A stretch of DNA of 64,000 nucleotides from Natronosalvus vescus (GTDB lineage: Archaea > Halobacteriota > Halobacteria > Halobacteriales > Natrialbaceae). The notes beneath the pieces were generated by a model. That model searched no databases and had not been told where the DNA came from. It saw nothing but the letters and a program-made list of their open reading frames with translations. The translations under genes and the position numbers were made by a program. How positions within the stretch are numbered: position 1 is the stretch's first letter; each line of letters begins with the position of its first letter. The stretch covers positions 868,001-932,000 of the forward strand of contig NZ_CP099546.1 of NCBI RefSeq assembly GCF_023973145.1, written 5' to 3'. Positions 25,779 to 34,192 of the stretch are shown here, piece by piece.

Positions 25779-26060
25779 TCACAGTTCGTCGTCCGGGTCG
25801 TGCTGGCTCGCGACGCGACTGGCTTCGCTGGCGTAGCGTTCCCGGGTCTCCGCGTCGGGAACCGGTTCGAGGTTCTCCACCTGGATAGCGGTGGCGGCGG
25901 TAACGGGTGCCCCGTTCTGGAGTGCCGTCGCCGACCGTTCGCGCTGGCGATACCGGCTGCCGTCGGGTGTGGCGTACACGGTCGTGACCAGATTCCGATC
26001 GTCGAAGGTTCGTTCGACGAGCCAGCATCGAACCGTGTCGGCGTTCTGGTCTTCGGACAT
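25779..26060 (-). CDS. Conserved haloarchaeal hypothetical protein
   Basis: A 93-residue protein reading MSEDQNADTVRCWLVERTFDDRNLVTTVYATPDGSR and continuing with a helix-forming, Ala/Glu-rich C-terminus. The first 70 residues are probably a small beta sheet (RCWLVERTF, LVTTVYATPDG, YRQRER). No named family is recognised. The ATG at 26060 is preferred to 26177, because the upstream part has no protein-like pattern and would overlap serB's promoter. Divergent from serB, about 105 bp away. Confidence 0.65.
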   Translation of the reverse strand: MSEDQNADTVRCWLVERTFDDRNLVTTVYATPDGSRYRQRERSATALQNGAPVTAATAIQVENLEPVPDAETRERYASEASRVASQHDPDDEL

Positions 26061-26135
26061 ACCAGTACCAACGACGGTGGCGATTGTAGTCGTTGTGCCG
26101 CGAACAGTGACCAGTCTCGCACGAACCTGAACTGG

Positions 26136-26141
26136 TTTATC
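26136..26141 (+). promoter_or_regulatory. TATA box of serB
   Basis: TTTATC lies 24-29 nt upstream of the ATG at 26165, the standard spacing for a leaderless haloarchaeal mRNA. Confidence 0.6.
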
Positions 26142-26164
26142 CGAGGGCTCGCAACCGAGGGGTA

Positions 26165-26815
26165 ATGAGTGAGACACTCGTTGCGTTCGATTTCGACGGC
26201 ACGCTGTCGGATTCGGAGATGACGGTGCTGCTCGGCGACCGTCTCGACGTCGCCGACGAGATGGCTGCGATCACCGAGCGGGCGATGAACGACGAGATTG
26301 GCTACGCCGAGAGCCTCCGCTCCCGGGCGGCCTTGCTCGAGGGACTCTCCAGCGACGATGCCGACGCGGCCTACGGTAACGTCGAACTCCGTCCCGGTGC
26401 GGCGGCCCTGCTCGAGACGCTCTCCGAGAACGGGATTACGACGGCCATCCTCACTGGCGGCTTCGAGCGTGGGGTAGAAGCCGCACTCGAGCGCGAGGGT
26501 GCCTCGGTCGACCACATCGTCTCGAACTGGCTGCCGTTCGACGACGCAGGGACGTCACTCACTGGCGATGTCGAGGGCCCGCTCATCGAGGGAACCAAAG
26601 ACGACGCCCTGACGGAACTTGCGGTGGAGACTGGCGTCGACCTCCAGGACACCGTTGCCATCGGTGACGGCGCGAACGACCTGCCCATGCTTCGAGTCGC
26701 CGGCCTCGCGATCGGATTCGATCCGAAACCTGCCGTCGAACCTCACTGTGACGTCGTCGTCACCTCGATGGCTGACGTTCGTGAAGAACTGCGTAAGTCA
26801 GGCATACTCGAGTAA
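26165..26815 (+). CDS. serB: Phosphoserine phosphatase (HAD superfamily)
   Basis: A 216-residue enzyme that hydrolyses O-phosphoserine to serine, the last step of serine synthesis. HAD motifs are complete: motif I DFDGTLSDSE (nucleophile Asp9, acid Asp11), motif II LTGG, motif III Lys in EGTKDDAL, and motif IV IGDGANDLPML with the metal-binding Asps. The helical cap follows motif I (MTVLLGDRLDVADEMAAIT). Other small HAD phosphatases share this layout, but the SerB-like GDGANDLPM and cap favour phosphoserine. Confidence 0.85.
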   Translation: MSETLVAFDFDGTLSDSEMTVLLGDRLDVADEMAAITERAMNDEIGYAESLRSRAALLEGLSSDDADAAYGNVELRPGAAALLETLSENGITTAILTGGFERGVEAALEREGASVDHIVSNWLPFDDAGTSLTGDVEGPLIEGTKDDALTELAVETGVDLQDTVAIGDGANDLPMLRVAGLAIGFDPKPAVEPHCDVVVTSMADVREELRKSGILE

Positions 26816-26971
26816 TCCCTTCCTGTCGCCCGCGATTTCACCGGGTACGCGTTTTGTCCCAGTGCTTGCCACATATTTGCCTGCCCGAGAGTCAGGCACT
26901 GGCGAAAATAATTTCAACGATTAGTTTATGATACCAATGCCCTTTTACGCACCACCCCAGTAGAACCGCCG

Positions 26972-27406
26972 ATGATGTGGCAAGATATGATCTTCATGAT
27001 TGGGAGCGGACTCTCGATTTTCTTCCTCGCACCGACCCTCCGTGATGCGGCGGCGCGCGTTCCGCTCGGCACCAGTATCCCCTCGATGGCGATCGGTGTC
27101 GTCTACGGCGTCACGTTCGCGACGATGGATATGACGTTCTCGGCACTCGGTGCGCTCGCAGCTGGGTCGATGTGGGCGTTGATCGCCGTGTTTCGATCGC
27201 CCGGTCGACAATCGGCGACGCTCACGCGCACCGATGGGCTCGTGCTATTCGTTCAGGACTGCCGTCGCTGGGTCGACCGATCGATTGCGGGTAACGACCC
27301 GTTAACGCAGTTCGTGACTGATTCGACAGGCCAGTCGGAATACACTCATACCACGACCGGCCAGCAACACGGAACCCGCTTCGGAACGTCGCACGCAGAC
27401 GACTGA
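26972..27406 (+). CDS. Small membrane protein of unknown function
   Basis: A 144-residue protein with two or three hydrophobic segments (MIFMIGSGLSIFFLAPTL, SMAIGVVYGVTFATMDMTF, LGALAAGSMWALIAVF) and a hydrophilic Thr/His-rich C-terminal 60 residues. The first segment and its MGSGLSIFFLAPTL-like sequence are typical of small haloarchaeal membrane proteins that I cannot name. No operon partners. An AT-rich block at 26895-26935 probably contains its promoter. Confidence 0.6.
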   Translation: MMWQDMIFMIGSGLSIFFLAPTLRDAAARVPLGTSIPSMAIGVVYGVTFATMDMTFSALGALAAGSMWALIAVFRSPGRQSATLTRTDGLVLFVQDCRRWVDRSIAGNDPLTQFVTDSTGQSEYTHTTTGQQHGTRFGTSHADD

Positions 27407-27520
27407 TTTTCACGACCATTCTGGAAGGCAGTGATTGCACCTGTTCAGCGACTGGCGAGGGTCGCGCCGCGCAAGTGGTGGCCGAGAGAAGTTACCCGAT
27501 TCGCGTTCCGTGACCGTGGC

Positions 27521-28483
27521 TCACTCCCTCGAGGGACGATACCGGTCGTGATCCGTCTCGTCCGTCGACCGATTTGTGGCTGGCCGGTACCGGTCGTGAT
27601 CCGTCTCGTCTCCCGATGTGTTAGTCTCCGAAGCGTCCTCCTGGGGGCGATCCGCATGCCCACGAGTAGCGTTCACGCCGCTTTCGAACTCGTCTCTACC
27701 GGCCGGTGGCGATCTGTCGACGGGACTCGAGGCGGCGTCACCGCCCGTGGCGAGCGGCGCCTCGCCGGGTTCGGTCGATCCGTCGGCCCGATTCCCGCTG
27801 CCGATTCCGAGGAGTGTCGACCAGCGTGAAAGGACGACGCCGATACAGGCGAACGCAAAGACGATGACGATCGTCGAGCCGATGAGCGTCCCGTCGAGGC
27901 TAATCGCGATGGTTTCTCCCTCTAAGTTCGACCAGCCGGGACCACCAGTCGTGCCGGTCTCGTCGATCTCGGTTGGGGTGAACCTGGTCACTTGCGCCGT
28001 GACCACGACCATCATTAGGTAGCTCGGCACGATCGACGCCGCACAGAGCCCGATCGATTTCGGTGACGACGGTTCGAGCGTTCGCCCGAGCAGGTAGCCC
28101 GCGCTAACGAGGGCGAGAACGATAAGTGGGATCAAGAAAACTGTACCGAGCTGGCCGGCCATCGTGTATCGGAGTTCATCTTGCTCGCTCACGTACGTTC
28201 CGCCGTGGCTCATGAGCGTGGTAAAGCCGGCCAGTACCCAGGTTGGGGGTGCGCCTTCGGGGATTTCGAATCCGCCTCTGGAAGCCAGGGACAGCTGATA
28301 AGCTACCAGATAGATGGTGGCGAACGCGGCCGTCCCAAGTACCGATCCAGGTTTCAGGAACGACCACGGGTCGATGTCGTCGCCTTCGCCACCCTCGTTT
28401 ATCGGTGGCTCGTTCGGTTCGCCCGGTGTCTCCTTTTGCTCCTCGGGCGGTGTCTCGTACTCGAGTTGTCGCTGGGGGGTCAT
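27521..28483 (-). CDS. Multi-pass membrane protein with repeated hydrophilic tail
   Basis: A 320-residue protein. The N-terminal 45 residues are acidic and Pro-rich. About five membrane segments follow (SVLGTAAFATIYLVAYQL, GTVFLIPLIVLALVSAGYL, SIGLCAASIVPSYLMMVVV, LIGSTIVIVFAFACIGVVL). The last 90 residues are hydrophilic and end with two copies of DETDHDRYRP (near 27541 and 27590 in DNA). No domain name can be given. Divergent from no neighbour of known role. Confidence 0.6.
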   Translation of the reverse strand: MTPQRQLEYETPPEEQKETPGEPNEPPINEGGEGDDIDPWSFLKPGSVLGTAAFATIYLVAYQLSLASRGGFEIPEGAPPTWVLAGFTTLMSHGGTYVSEQDELRYTMAGQLGTVFLIPLIVLALVSAGYLLGRTLEPSSPKSIGLCAASIVPSYLMMVVVTAQVTRFTPTEIDETGTTGGPGWSNLEGETIAISLDGTLIGSTIVIVFAFACIGVVLSRWSTLLGIGSGNRADGSTEPGEAPLATGGDAASSPVDRSPPAGRDEFESGVNATRGHADRPQEDASETNTSGDETDHDRYRPATNRSTDETDHDRYRPSRE

Positions 28484-28673
28484 ACGTCACCATCCAAGTA
28501 ATTTCAAATTATTCTTTCGATCAGTTGACGAGTATTCGAGTGTCATAGCAGGTGCGACGTGACTGGCGCTCTATCGCAACTCGAGTAGCTGGCAAAAAGG
28601 GGATGTCAGCCGTCTCGTTTCGCCATCCCTTATTCGACCAGATCCGACCAACGGGGACTGAAATCACCACCGT

Positions 28674-30014
28674 TCACTTCGAGAACAGACTCGTGTGAAC
28701 CGGTGCGAACGTCTCGTTCTCGGGCACCGCCGAGTGGACGGTATCGGTGATCGACCGGGCTTGTAAGCCGTCCTCGAGCAGTCCGGCGAGCGGCGGGCCG
28801 ACGGTTTCTGGTTCGACCAGAAAGGCGTCGTGGCCGTGGTCGGACTCGATGACGTGGTGGGAGACCGGAACCCCCGTCTCGCGACACGCCGCGGCGAGCG
28901 CCTCCGCCTGTTCGACGGTGAAGTGCCAGTCGCCGGTAAACGACAGCAAGAGGAGTTCACCCTCGAAGGCGGCGAGCGCGTCGCCGTCGGAGCCATACCC
29001 CGACGAGAGGTCGAAGTCGTCCATCGCTCGCGTTAGATAAAGGTAGCTGTTGGCGTCGAACCGGTCGACGAAGCGCTCGGCCTGGTAGTCGAGGTAGGAT
29101 TCGACCTCGCGATAGGGGAAAAACCCACCTGCAGGATCCGGTGGGCCGTCACGTGTCGCCTCTCGGCCGGCCGCTCGTCGGCCGAACTTCCGATCCATCG
29201 AGGACTTCGAGAGATACATGATGTGACCGAGCTGTCTCGCTCGAGCGAGCCCGTCAGTTGGACCGACGGCGTGGCCTGGCTCGTCCGTATCGCCATAATC
29301 GTCATTATTATCATCGCCATCATCGCCATCATCGCCGTCACAGTTGGCCCCGCTGTCGTAGTAGTGACCGCCGTTCCAGTCCGGATCGCTCGTGATGGCC
29401 CGCCGGGCGACCGCATCGAGGGCGAGACACTGCGGGTCGAGTCTGGGGGCTGTTGCAACGGCGGCAGCGACCTCGACGTCGTCGGGGTACCGCCGAAGCC
29501 AGTCGAGGACGTTCATCCCGCCGACCGATCCGCCGACGACTGCTCGCAGGCGGCCGACGCCGAGTTCGTCGAGCAGCCGTCGCTGGGCGCGCGTCCAGTC
29601 GCCGACGGTGACGGGCGGGAAGTCGGTGCCGTAGGGCTCGCCGGTCTCCGGGTTACTGCTCGAGGGTCCCGTCGTCCCGTAACACGAGCCCGGAACGTTC
29701 GCGCAGACGACGTAGTACTCCGTGGTGTCGATCGCTTTCCCTGGGCCGACGACGTCGCCCCACCAGGCGCGAGCCTGCCCGGCCGTTTCGTCACCGACGT
29801 CGGGTCGGCGCGCAACGTGTGCACTTCCCGTGAGGGCGTGACAGACGAGAACGGCGTTACTTGCGGGAACCTCCCGCTCGCCCATGGCGGATCCCGGCCC
29901 CGCTCGCCCTCCGTCGAACTCGCCGTACGTCTCGTAGGCGATCTCGAGGCTGGGGATCGACTCCCCGCATTCGAACGTGAACGATCCGATGTCGACGGTG
30001 TCTCTGGTCGTCAT
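28674..30014 (-). CDS. metX: Homoserine O-acetyltransferase
   Basis: A 446-residue alpha/beta hydrolase that makes O-acetylhomoserine for methionine synthesis. It has the nucleophile elbow GGSVGG, with the Ser in [18 protein letters not shown], and family motifs [21 protein letters not shown], and [14 protein letters not shown] near the oxyanion hole. The catalytic Asp is in FTGDWHFT and the His in [10 protein letters not shown] poly-Asp insertion (about residues 222-245, [11 protein letters not shown]...) interrupts the region between the core and the lid, and its DNA is a trinucleotide-like microsatellite (29290-29341). The ATG at 30014 is used. A GTG at 30023 overlapping the metY stop as GTGA is an alternative. 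Cotranscribed with metY. Confidence 0.93.
   Translation of the reverse strand: MTTRDTVDIGSFTFECGESIPSLEIAYETYGEFDGGRAGPGSAMGEREVPASNAVLVCHALTGSAHVARRPDVGDETAGQARAWWGDVVGPGKAIDTTEYYVVCANVPGSCYGTTGPSSSNPETGEPYGTDFPPVTVGDWTRAQRRLLDELGVGRLRAVVGGSVGGMNVLDWLRRYPDDVEVAAAVATAPRLDPQCLALDAVARRAITSDPDWNGGHYYDSGANCDGDDGDDGDDNNDDYGDTDEPGHAVGPTDGLARARQLGHIMYLSKSSMDRKFGRRAAGREATRDGPPDPAGGFFPYREVESYLDYQAERFVDRFDANSYLYLTRAMDDFDLSSGYGSDGDALAAFEGELLLLSFTGDWHFTVEQAEALAAACRETGVPVSHHVIESDHGHDAFLVEPETVGPPLAGLLEDGLQARSITDTVHSAVPENETFAPVHTSLFSK
29290..29341. repeat. CATCGC-type microsatellite inside metX
   Basis: An imperfect run of GCC/ATC triplets (cat-cgc units) in the plus strand codes for the poly-Asp/Gly insertion of MetX. 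It is an in-frame low-complexity tract that could change length by slippage. Confidence 0.7.
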
Positions 30015-30019
30015 GGGCG

Positions 30020-31354
30020 TCACTCCTCTCCCAGGGCAGCCATCGCCGCGTCGATGGCCCCCTCGAGATCGGCCAGCAAATCTGCGGGGTCTTCGATCCC
30101 GACCGAAAGACGCACGAGGTCGGAGGTAACACCGGCCTCTGCCTGTTCCTTCGGGGTGAGCTGGCCGTGGGTCGTGCTTGCGGGGTGGATGACCAGCGTC
30201 TTTGCGTCGCCGATGTTCGCGAGGAACTGGGCGAGATCGACCGATTCACAGAACGTCTTGCCAGCGTGGTAGCCACCTCGCTCGCGGTCGCCACCCTCGA
30301 GACCGAAGGCGATCATCCCGCCGTAGTCAGACAGGTAGCGGGCGGCGTTGCCGTGGGTCGGATGGCTCTCGTGTCCGGGATAGGTGACCCAGGCGACGTC
30401 GTCGTGATCACGGAGGTAGTCAGCGACGATGGCGGCGTTCTCACAGTGTTTCTCGATCCGGAGGGGCAGGGTCTCGAGCCCCTGTATTGTCTGCCACGCA
30501 TCGTGGGGTGATTGCTGGTTGCCGAGGCTGCGCGTCGAGCGGTAGCGGACGGCCGCTGCCAGCGGCGCGTCGGCGAAATCCCGGGCGAAATCGACGTCGT
30601 GATAGGCGTGGTTCGGCCCGGCCACTTCGTCGTAGCCGTTGGCACCCCAGTCGAACGTGCCGGCGTCGACGACGACCCCGCCAACCGTCGTTCCAGAGCC
30701 GTGGATCCACTTCGTCGTCGACTCCCAGACGACGTCAGCGCCGTGCTCGCAGGGCCGACACAGCGCAGGGGTAGCAAAGGTGTTGTCGACGACCAGTGGG
30801 ACGCCGTTGTCGTGGGCGATGTCGACCAGTCGATCGAAGTCTGGCGTCACCAGGGAGGGGTTGCCGATCGTCTCGACGTGCACGAACGCGGTGTCCTCGT
30901 CGATCGCCTCGGCGTAGGCGTCGTACTCGAGCGTCGGGACGAACTGGGTGTCGATCCCTCGTTTGGTAGCGGTCTTCGCGAAGTAGGCAGTCGTCCCGCC
31001 GTAGGTGTCCGTCGAGCAGACGACGTTGTCGCCCGACTCGGCGAGGACGAGGACGATCGAGTCCAGCGCTGCCATCCCGCTGGCTGTCCCGACGGCACCG
31101 GCCCCGCTCTCGAGCGACGCCAGCCGATTCTCTAGTGCCTCGACCGTGGGGTTGCTGATCCGGGAGTAGATGTGCCCCTCGCGCTCGAGGGCGTACAGTT
31201 CGGCAGCGGTGTCGGCGTCGTCGAAGGTGTAGGAGGTCGTCTGATAGATCGGCACCACCGGCGCGCCGGTCGTCGGATCGCCGTCGTACCCCCCGTGGAT
31301 GCTCTGGGTGGCAAATCCCGGCGTCGATGGCCCGTCGCTCCCGTCGTCACTCAT
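30020..31354 (-). CDS. metY: O-acetylhomoserine sulfhydrylase / trans-sulfuration PLP enzyme
   Basis: A 444-residue Cys/Met-metabolism PLP enzyme that converts O-acetylhomoserine plus sulfide to homocysteine. Key motifs: [20 protein letters not shown] near the PLP site, YGGTTAYF, the Schiff-base Lys in [12 protein letters not shown], and a C-terminal [19 protein letters not shown]. The long insertion after residue 220 ([28 protein letters not shown]) is characteristic of MetY/MetZ rather than short cystathionine synthases. Its stop codon lies 5 bp before the metX ATG (or overlaps its GTG), so the pair is one operon. An inverted repeat at its promoter may be a regulatory site. Confidence 0.92.
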   Translation of the reverse strand: MSDDGSDGPSTPGFATQSIHGGYDGDPTTGAPVVPIYQTTSYTFDDADTAAELYALEREGHIYSRISNPTVEALENRLASLESGAGAVGTASGMAALDSIVLVLAESGDNVVCSTDTYGGTTAYFAKTATKRGIDTQFVPTLEYDAYAEAIDEDTAFVHVETIGNPSLVTPDFDRLVDIAHDNGVPLVVDNTFATPALCRPCEHGADVVWESTTKWIHGSGTTVGGVVVDAGTFDWGANGYDEVAGPNHAYHDVDFARDFADAPLAAAVRYRSTRSLGNQQSPHDAWQTIQGLETLPLRIEKHCENAAIVADYLRDHDDVAWVTYPGHESHPTHGNAARYLSDYGGMIAFGLEGGDRERGGYHAGKTFCESVDLAQFLANIGDAKTLVIHPASTTHGQLTPKEQAEAGVTSDLVRLSVGIEDPADLLADLEGAIDAAMAALGEE

Positions 31355-31362
31355 GTTTTGTA

Positions 31363-31388
31363 TGCATAATCCTGTGGAGACTTATGCA
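31363..31388 (-). promoter_or_regulatory. Inverted repeat overlapping the metY promoter
   Basis: TGCATAA (31363-31369) and TTATGCA (31382-31388) form a perfect 7-bp inverted repeat with a 12-bp spacer. The distal arm lies about 28-34 nt upstream of the metY ATG, where a TATA box is expected. It is a plausible operator, but no binding protein is identified. Confidence 0.5.
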
Positions 31389-31539
31389 CAGCAGTAACGG
31401 CAAATACCGTGAGCGACCCGCTCGAGTGGCACACGAGAGACGGGAACACGCCACAGCACTGGTTTCCTATCGTCCGGGGTGGGTACTCGAATAATCACCG
31501 ATCCTGGCGCGGCTGGCGTCGAAAACGGACGCTTTCATA

Positions 31540-32793
31540 GTGTCGCCACCCCAACTGGCGTCCGTGCACTCGAGTGACCGGGATCGAGTCGTTCTCGCCG
31601 CCGTCGTTTTCGCGGTGCTGTTCTCGCAGCTATTACTCTATCCGGGCATCGGCGACCTCGTCACCGCACTCGGCGCCGACGCTGCGACCTCACCGATTAC
31701 CGAGACGACCCTCGATGCGAGCATGTGGTTCCTGGTAGCCGAGTTCGGAGCCTACGTCGTTTTCGTCGGAATCTGGGGACTTGCCAGCGATTACACCGCT
31801 CGTCGAACCCCGTTTATCGTCGCCAGCGCCCTCGCCGGAGCGGCCGGTTACGCAGGCCTCGCCGTCATCGCCGTGGCCACCACGATCCCCTTCGAGGGCG
31901 TCCTCCTCGTCCGGGCCTTTCAGGGCGCGATGACGGTCGGTGCGCTCTCGCTGACGATGACCATGCTCATGGATCTCGAGGGCGGCCACGGCCGGAATAT
32001 GGGTGCCGCCGGCATCGCCATCGGGCTGGGGGCAGCGACGGGTGCCCCTGTCGGTGGCCAGCTGACCGGCATCGACCCGCTCGCACCACTCGTCGCCGCC
32101 GCCGCGTTGCTGTGTCTCGTCGGCCTACTGGTCATCCTCGCCGACGACCGCGCCCCAACCTCGAGCAGAGGGGTGGCGGCTATCCTCGACGGCGTTCGCC
32201 GCCGACCGACGCTCTCGATTCCGTACGCCTTTGGCTTCGTCGACCGCCTCACCGCTGGATTCTTTGCCCTCGTCGGCACGCTGTACTTCCAGGACACGTT
32301 CGCCGTCGACGCCGCCACGACCGGTCTGTTGCTGGCGTGCTTTTTCGCTCCGTTCGCCCTGTTCCAGTACCCGATGGGCATGCTCTCGGATCGGATCGGA
32401 CGCACCGTTCCGATCGTCGCCGGCTCGATCAGTTACGGCGTCGGCATCCTGGCAGTTGGGGCGGCACCGAGCGTGACGATTGCGGCCATCACGATGGTAC
32501 TCGTTGGAGTTCTGGGTGCACTCATCTCCCCGGCGACGATGGCACTCGTGACCGACCTGGCCGACGACGAGGAGCGTGGCCTCGCTATGGCTGGCTTCAA
32601 TTTGGCAGGTAGTCTCGGCTTCCTCGGCGGGTTCCTCATCGGCGGTACCGTCGCCAGCACTTGGGGGTACGACCTGGCGTTTCTCGTCGTCGGCGGCCTC
32701 GAGATTCTGATCGCTCTCGTCGCCGTCCCGGCGTTTCTTCGCTGTTCGATCGGCGCTAGCCCACAGCTCTCACTCGACGAACGGGAGGCGTGA
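31540..32793 (+). CDS. MFS transporter
   Basis: A 417-residue transporter with about twelve membrane segments in two halves, separated by a cytoplasmic stretch near residue 205-220 (TSSRGVAAILDGVRRRPTLSI). MFS loop motifs are recognisable after segment 2 (GLASDYTARRTPF) and segment 8 (GMLSDRIGRTVPI). The substrate cannot be told. Drug or sugar efflux types share this pattern. The GTG at 31540 is the start. It has 185 bp of upstream DNA shared with the divergent metY promoter. Confidence 0.88.
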   Translation: MSPPQLASVHSSDRDRVVLAAVVFAVLFSQLLLYPGIGDLVTALGADAATSPITETTLDASMWFLVAEFGAYVVFVGIWGLASDYTARRTPFIVASALAGAAGYAGLAVIAVATTIPFEGVLLVRAFQGAMTVGALSLTMTMLMDLEGGHGRNMGAAGIAIGLGAATGAPVGGQLTGIDPLAPLVAAAALLCLVGLLVILADDRAPTSSRGVAAILDGVRRRPTLSIPYAFGFVDRLTAGFFALVGTLYFQDTFAVDAATTGLLLACFFAPFALFQYPMGMLSDRIGRTVPIVAGSISYGVGILAVGAAPSVTIAAITMVLVGVLGALISPATMALVTDLADDEERGLAMAGFNLAGSLGFLGGFLIGGTVASTWGYDLAFLVVGGLEILIALVAVPAFLRCSIGASPQLSLDEREA

Positions 32794-32910
32794 GCGGTTT
32801 CGGTCAGTCTGGACTGACGCATCTGCTGGCGAGGAACGCAGCGCATTTCGCTGTCGACCGTGGGATAGTAGGGCTGGCGCTTATTCCGCTCGAGCGCCCA
32901 TCTATGGCCA

Positions 32911-33354
32911 ATGCGCTCATTCGATTCGCTCTCGCGACGGACGATGATGGCCCTCGCCGGGACTGGCGTGACTGTGGCAGTTGCGGGCTGTGTCGGAAAC
33001 GGGGACGACGGTGACAGCGGGGATCCGGAGGAGTGGGAGGATGTCTCCGAAATCGAACTCGACGGGCAGGTCGAACAGTGGACGGGCGTCTCACCCGATC
33101 CGATCGACGGCGTCGAGAACCCGACGCTCGTGTTGTTCGACGGGAACGAGTACGAACTCACCTGGTACAACCAGGACGGGCAAGAACACAACATCGCATT
33201 CGTCGACGACGGTGGCGACATCGTCGTCGACACCGAGTGGACGGACGACGACGAGCAGTCGCTCACGTTCGAAGCGACCGAGGAGATGGTCGAGTATCAC
33301 TGTGAACCCCATCAGACGTCGATGGTCGGCGACGTCGAGGTACACACGGGCTGA
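32911..33354 (+). CDS. Tat-exported lipoprotein cupredoxin (paralogue)
   Basis: A 147-residue blue-copper-like protein. The export signal has SRRTMMALAG and a lipobox with Cys27 (AVAGC). The copper ligands are the His of QEHNIAF, and the Cys, His and Met of YHCEPHQTSM. It closely parallels the protein at 390-860 in domain order and in sequence (ENPTLVLF, EYELTWYN, LTFEATEEMVE). Another ATG at 32905 is also possible. It is followed 127 bp downstream by an unrelated acidic lipoprotein on the same strand. Confidence 0.85.
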   Translation: MRSFDSLSRRTMMALAGTGVTVAVAGCVGNGDDGDSGDPEEWEDVSEIELDGQVEQWTGVSPDPIDGVENPTLVLFDGNEYELTWYNQDGQEHNIAFVDDGGDIVVDTEWTDDDEQSLTFEATEEMVEYHCEPHQTSMVGDVEVHTG

Positions 33355-33481
33355 TGTGGACTATCGTTAGGCGTTACTGAATCACACCGACGGCCACGAG
33401 GGGACTCGTATACCGGTTTCTCGAGGGTAACCTGCACGTGCAAGTCGTCACTCTATTTGACCGTCCATCAAACGAGGAGGT

Positions 33482-33772
33482 ATGGTTCCCAAACCGGCGT
33501 ATTCGCGACGACGAGTACTTGGATTGACGGGAGTGACACTGACAGCGCTCATTGCGGGTTGTGGCGGCCCCGGTGAAGAAGAAGGCGCTGACGATCCGGC
33601 AGAGGATCCAATCGATGAGGAAGAGCCGGCGGAAGAGGAAGAAGAGGAGGAAGAAGAGGAGGAAGAGCCGGCGGAAGAGGAAGAAGAGGAGGAAGAGCCG
33701 GCGGAAGAGGAAGAAGAGGAGGAAGATCCGGCGGAAGAAGAGGAAGAAGAGGAGGACGAGGAGGACGCATAA
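33482..33772 (+). CDS. Polyglutamate-repeat Tat lipoprotein
   Basis: A 96-residue protein. The first 27 residues form a Tat signal with a lipobox (YSRRRVLGLTG ... IAGC, Cys27), the same length and layout as both cupredoxin lipoproteins. The mature protein is almost only Glu, Asp, Ala and Pro: four blocks of P-A-E then a run of Glu, in near-identical 30-bp DNA units (33660-33735). With no other domain, it probably forms a highly charged tether on the cell surface, perhaps binding cations. The repeat length may vary by slippage. Function unknown. Confidence 0.75.
   Translation: MVPKPAYSRRRVLGLTGVTLTALIAGCGGPGEEEGADDPAEDPIDEEEPAEEEEEEEEEEEEPAEEEEEEEEPAEEEEEEEDPAEEEEEEEDEEDA
33600..33745 (+). 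repeat. Tandem PAE(E)n repeat coding DNA
   Basis: Four imperfect 30-42-bp units beginning GCCGGCGGAAGAGGAAGAAG encode the Glu-rich repeats. They are in frame with the lipoprotein and made of GAA/GAG triplets. Confidence 0.7.
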
Positions 33773-34192
33773 GCCACCGCGGCTCACACTCACAATCGAT
33801 CCAACTGACCGAATAGCTGTTTCTACACGCATCGAGCGATGCGCACACCGTTGTGTCCTTCCCGGTCAATTACTTGATGCTCGAGGCATTGGAACCTCAA
33901 CTCGTACCAGTACCGCCTGTGCGTAAACTACCGAGCAGCTTGGCCGCTGCGCTGAACGGGATCAGCCCCTGGATGTGGTGCGATCCCTGCTCGAGTTTCA
34001 CTCTTCGGCCCCATCAGGGTCTCCTGTCCATCTGGGTCTCCAGCTGACTCGGCCAAAATTTATCACGTTATGGACTAACATGCCAAATTACCATTGTGTG
34101 GTGTGGTACCAACCATCTGTGAATATTGGGGTTTCAGACCTCGAAACGTCCGGATAGCAACATAGATATACCTCCGAGCCATTCGAACGATA
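33773..34192. other. Intergenic region, 420 bp
   Basis: Lower in GC toward 34060-34170 and without a credible frame. An AT-rich box (CATAGATATA, 34161-34170) lies 23-32 nt before the DMT transporter ATG and is the likely TATA element. No RNA gene or clear repeat is seen. Confidence 0.5.

Noticed and set aside
25667-26515. Extension of the ParB-like frame to 543 residues
   Set aside because: The upstream part overlaps serB and the 93-residue gene in antisense and has no protein-like pattern.
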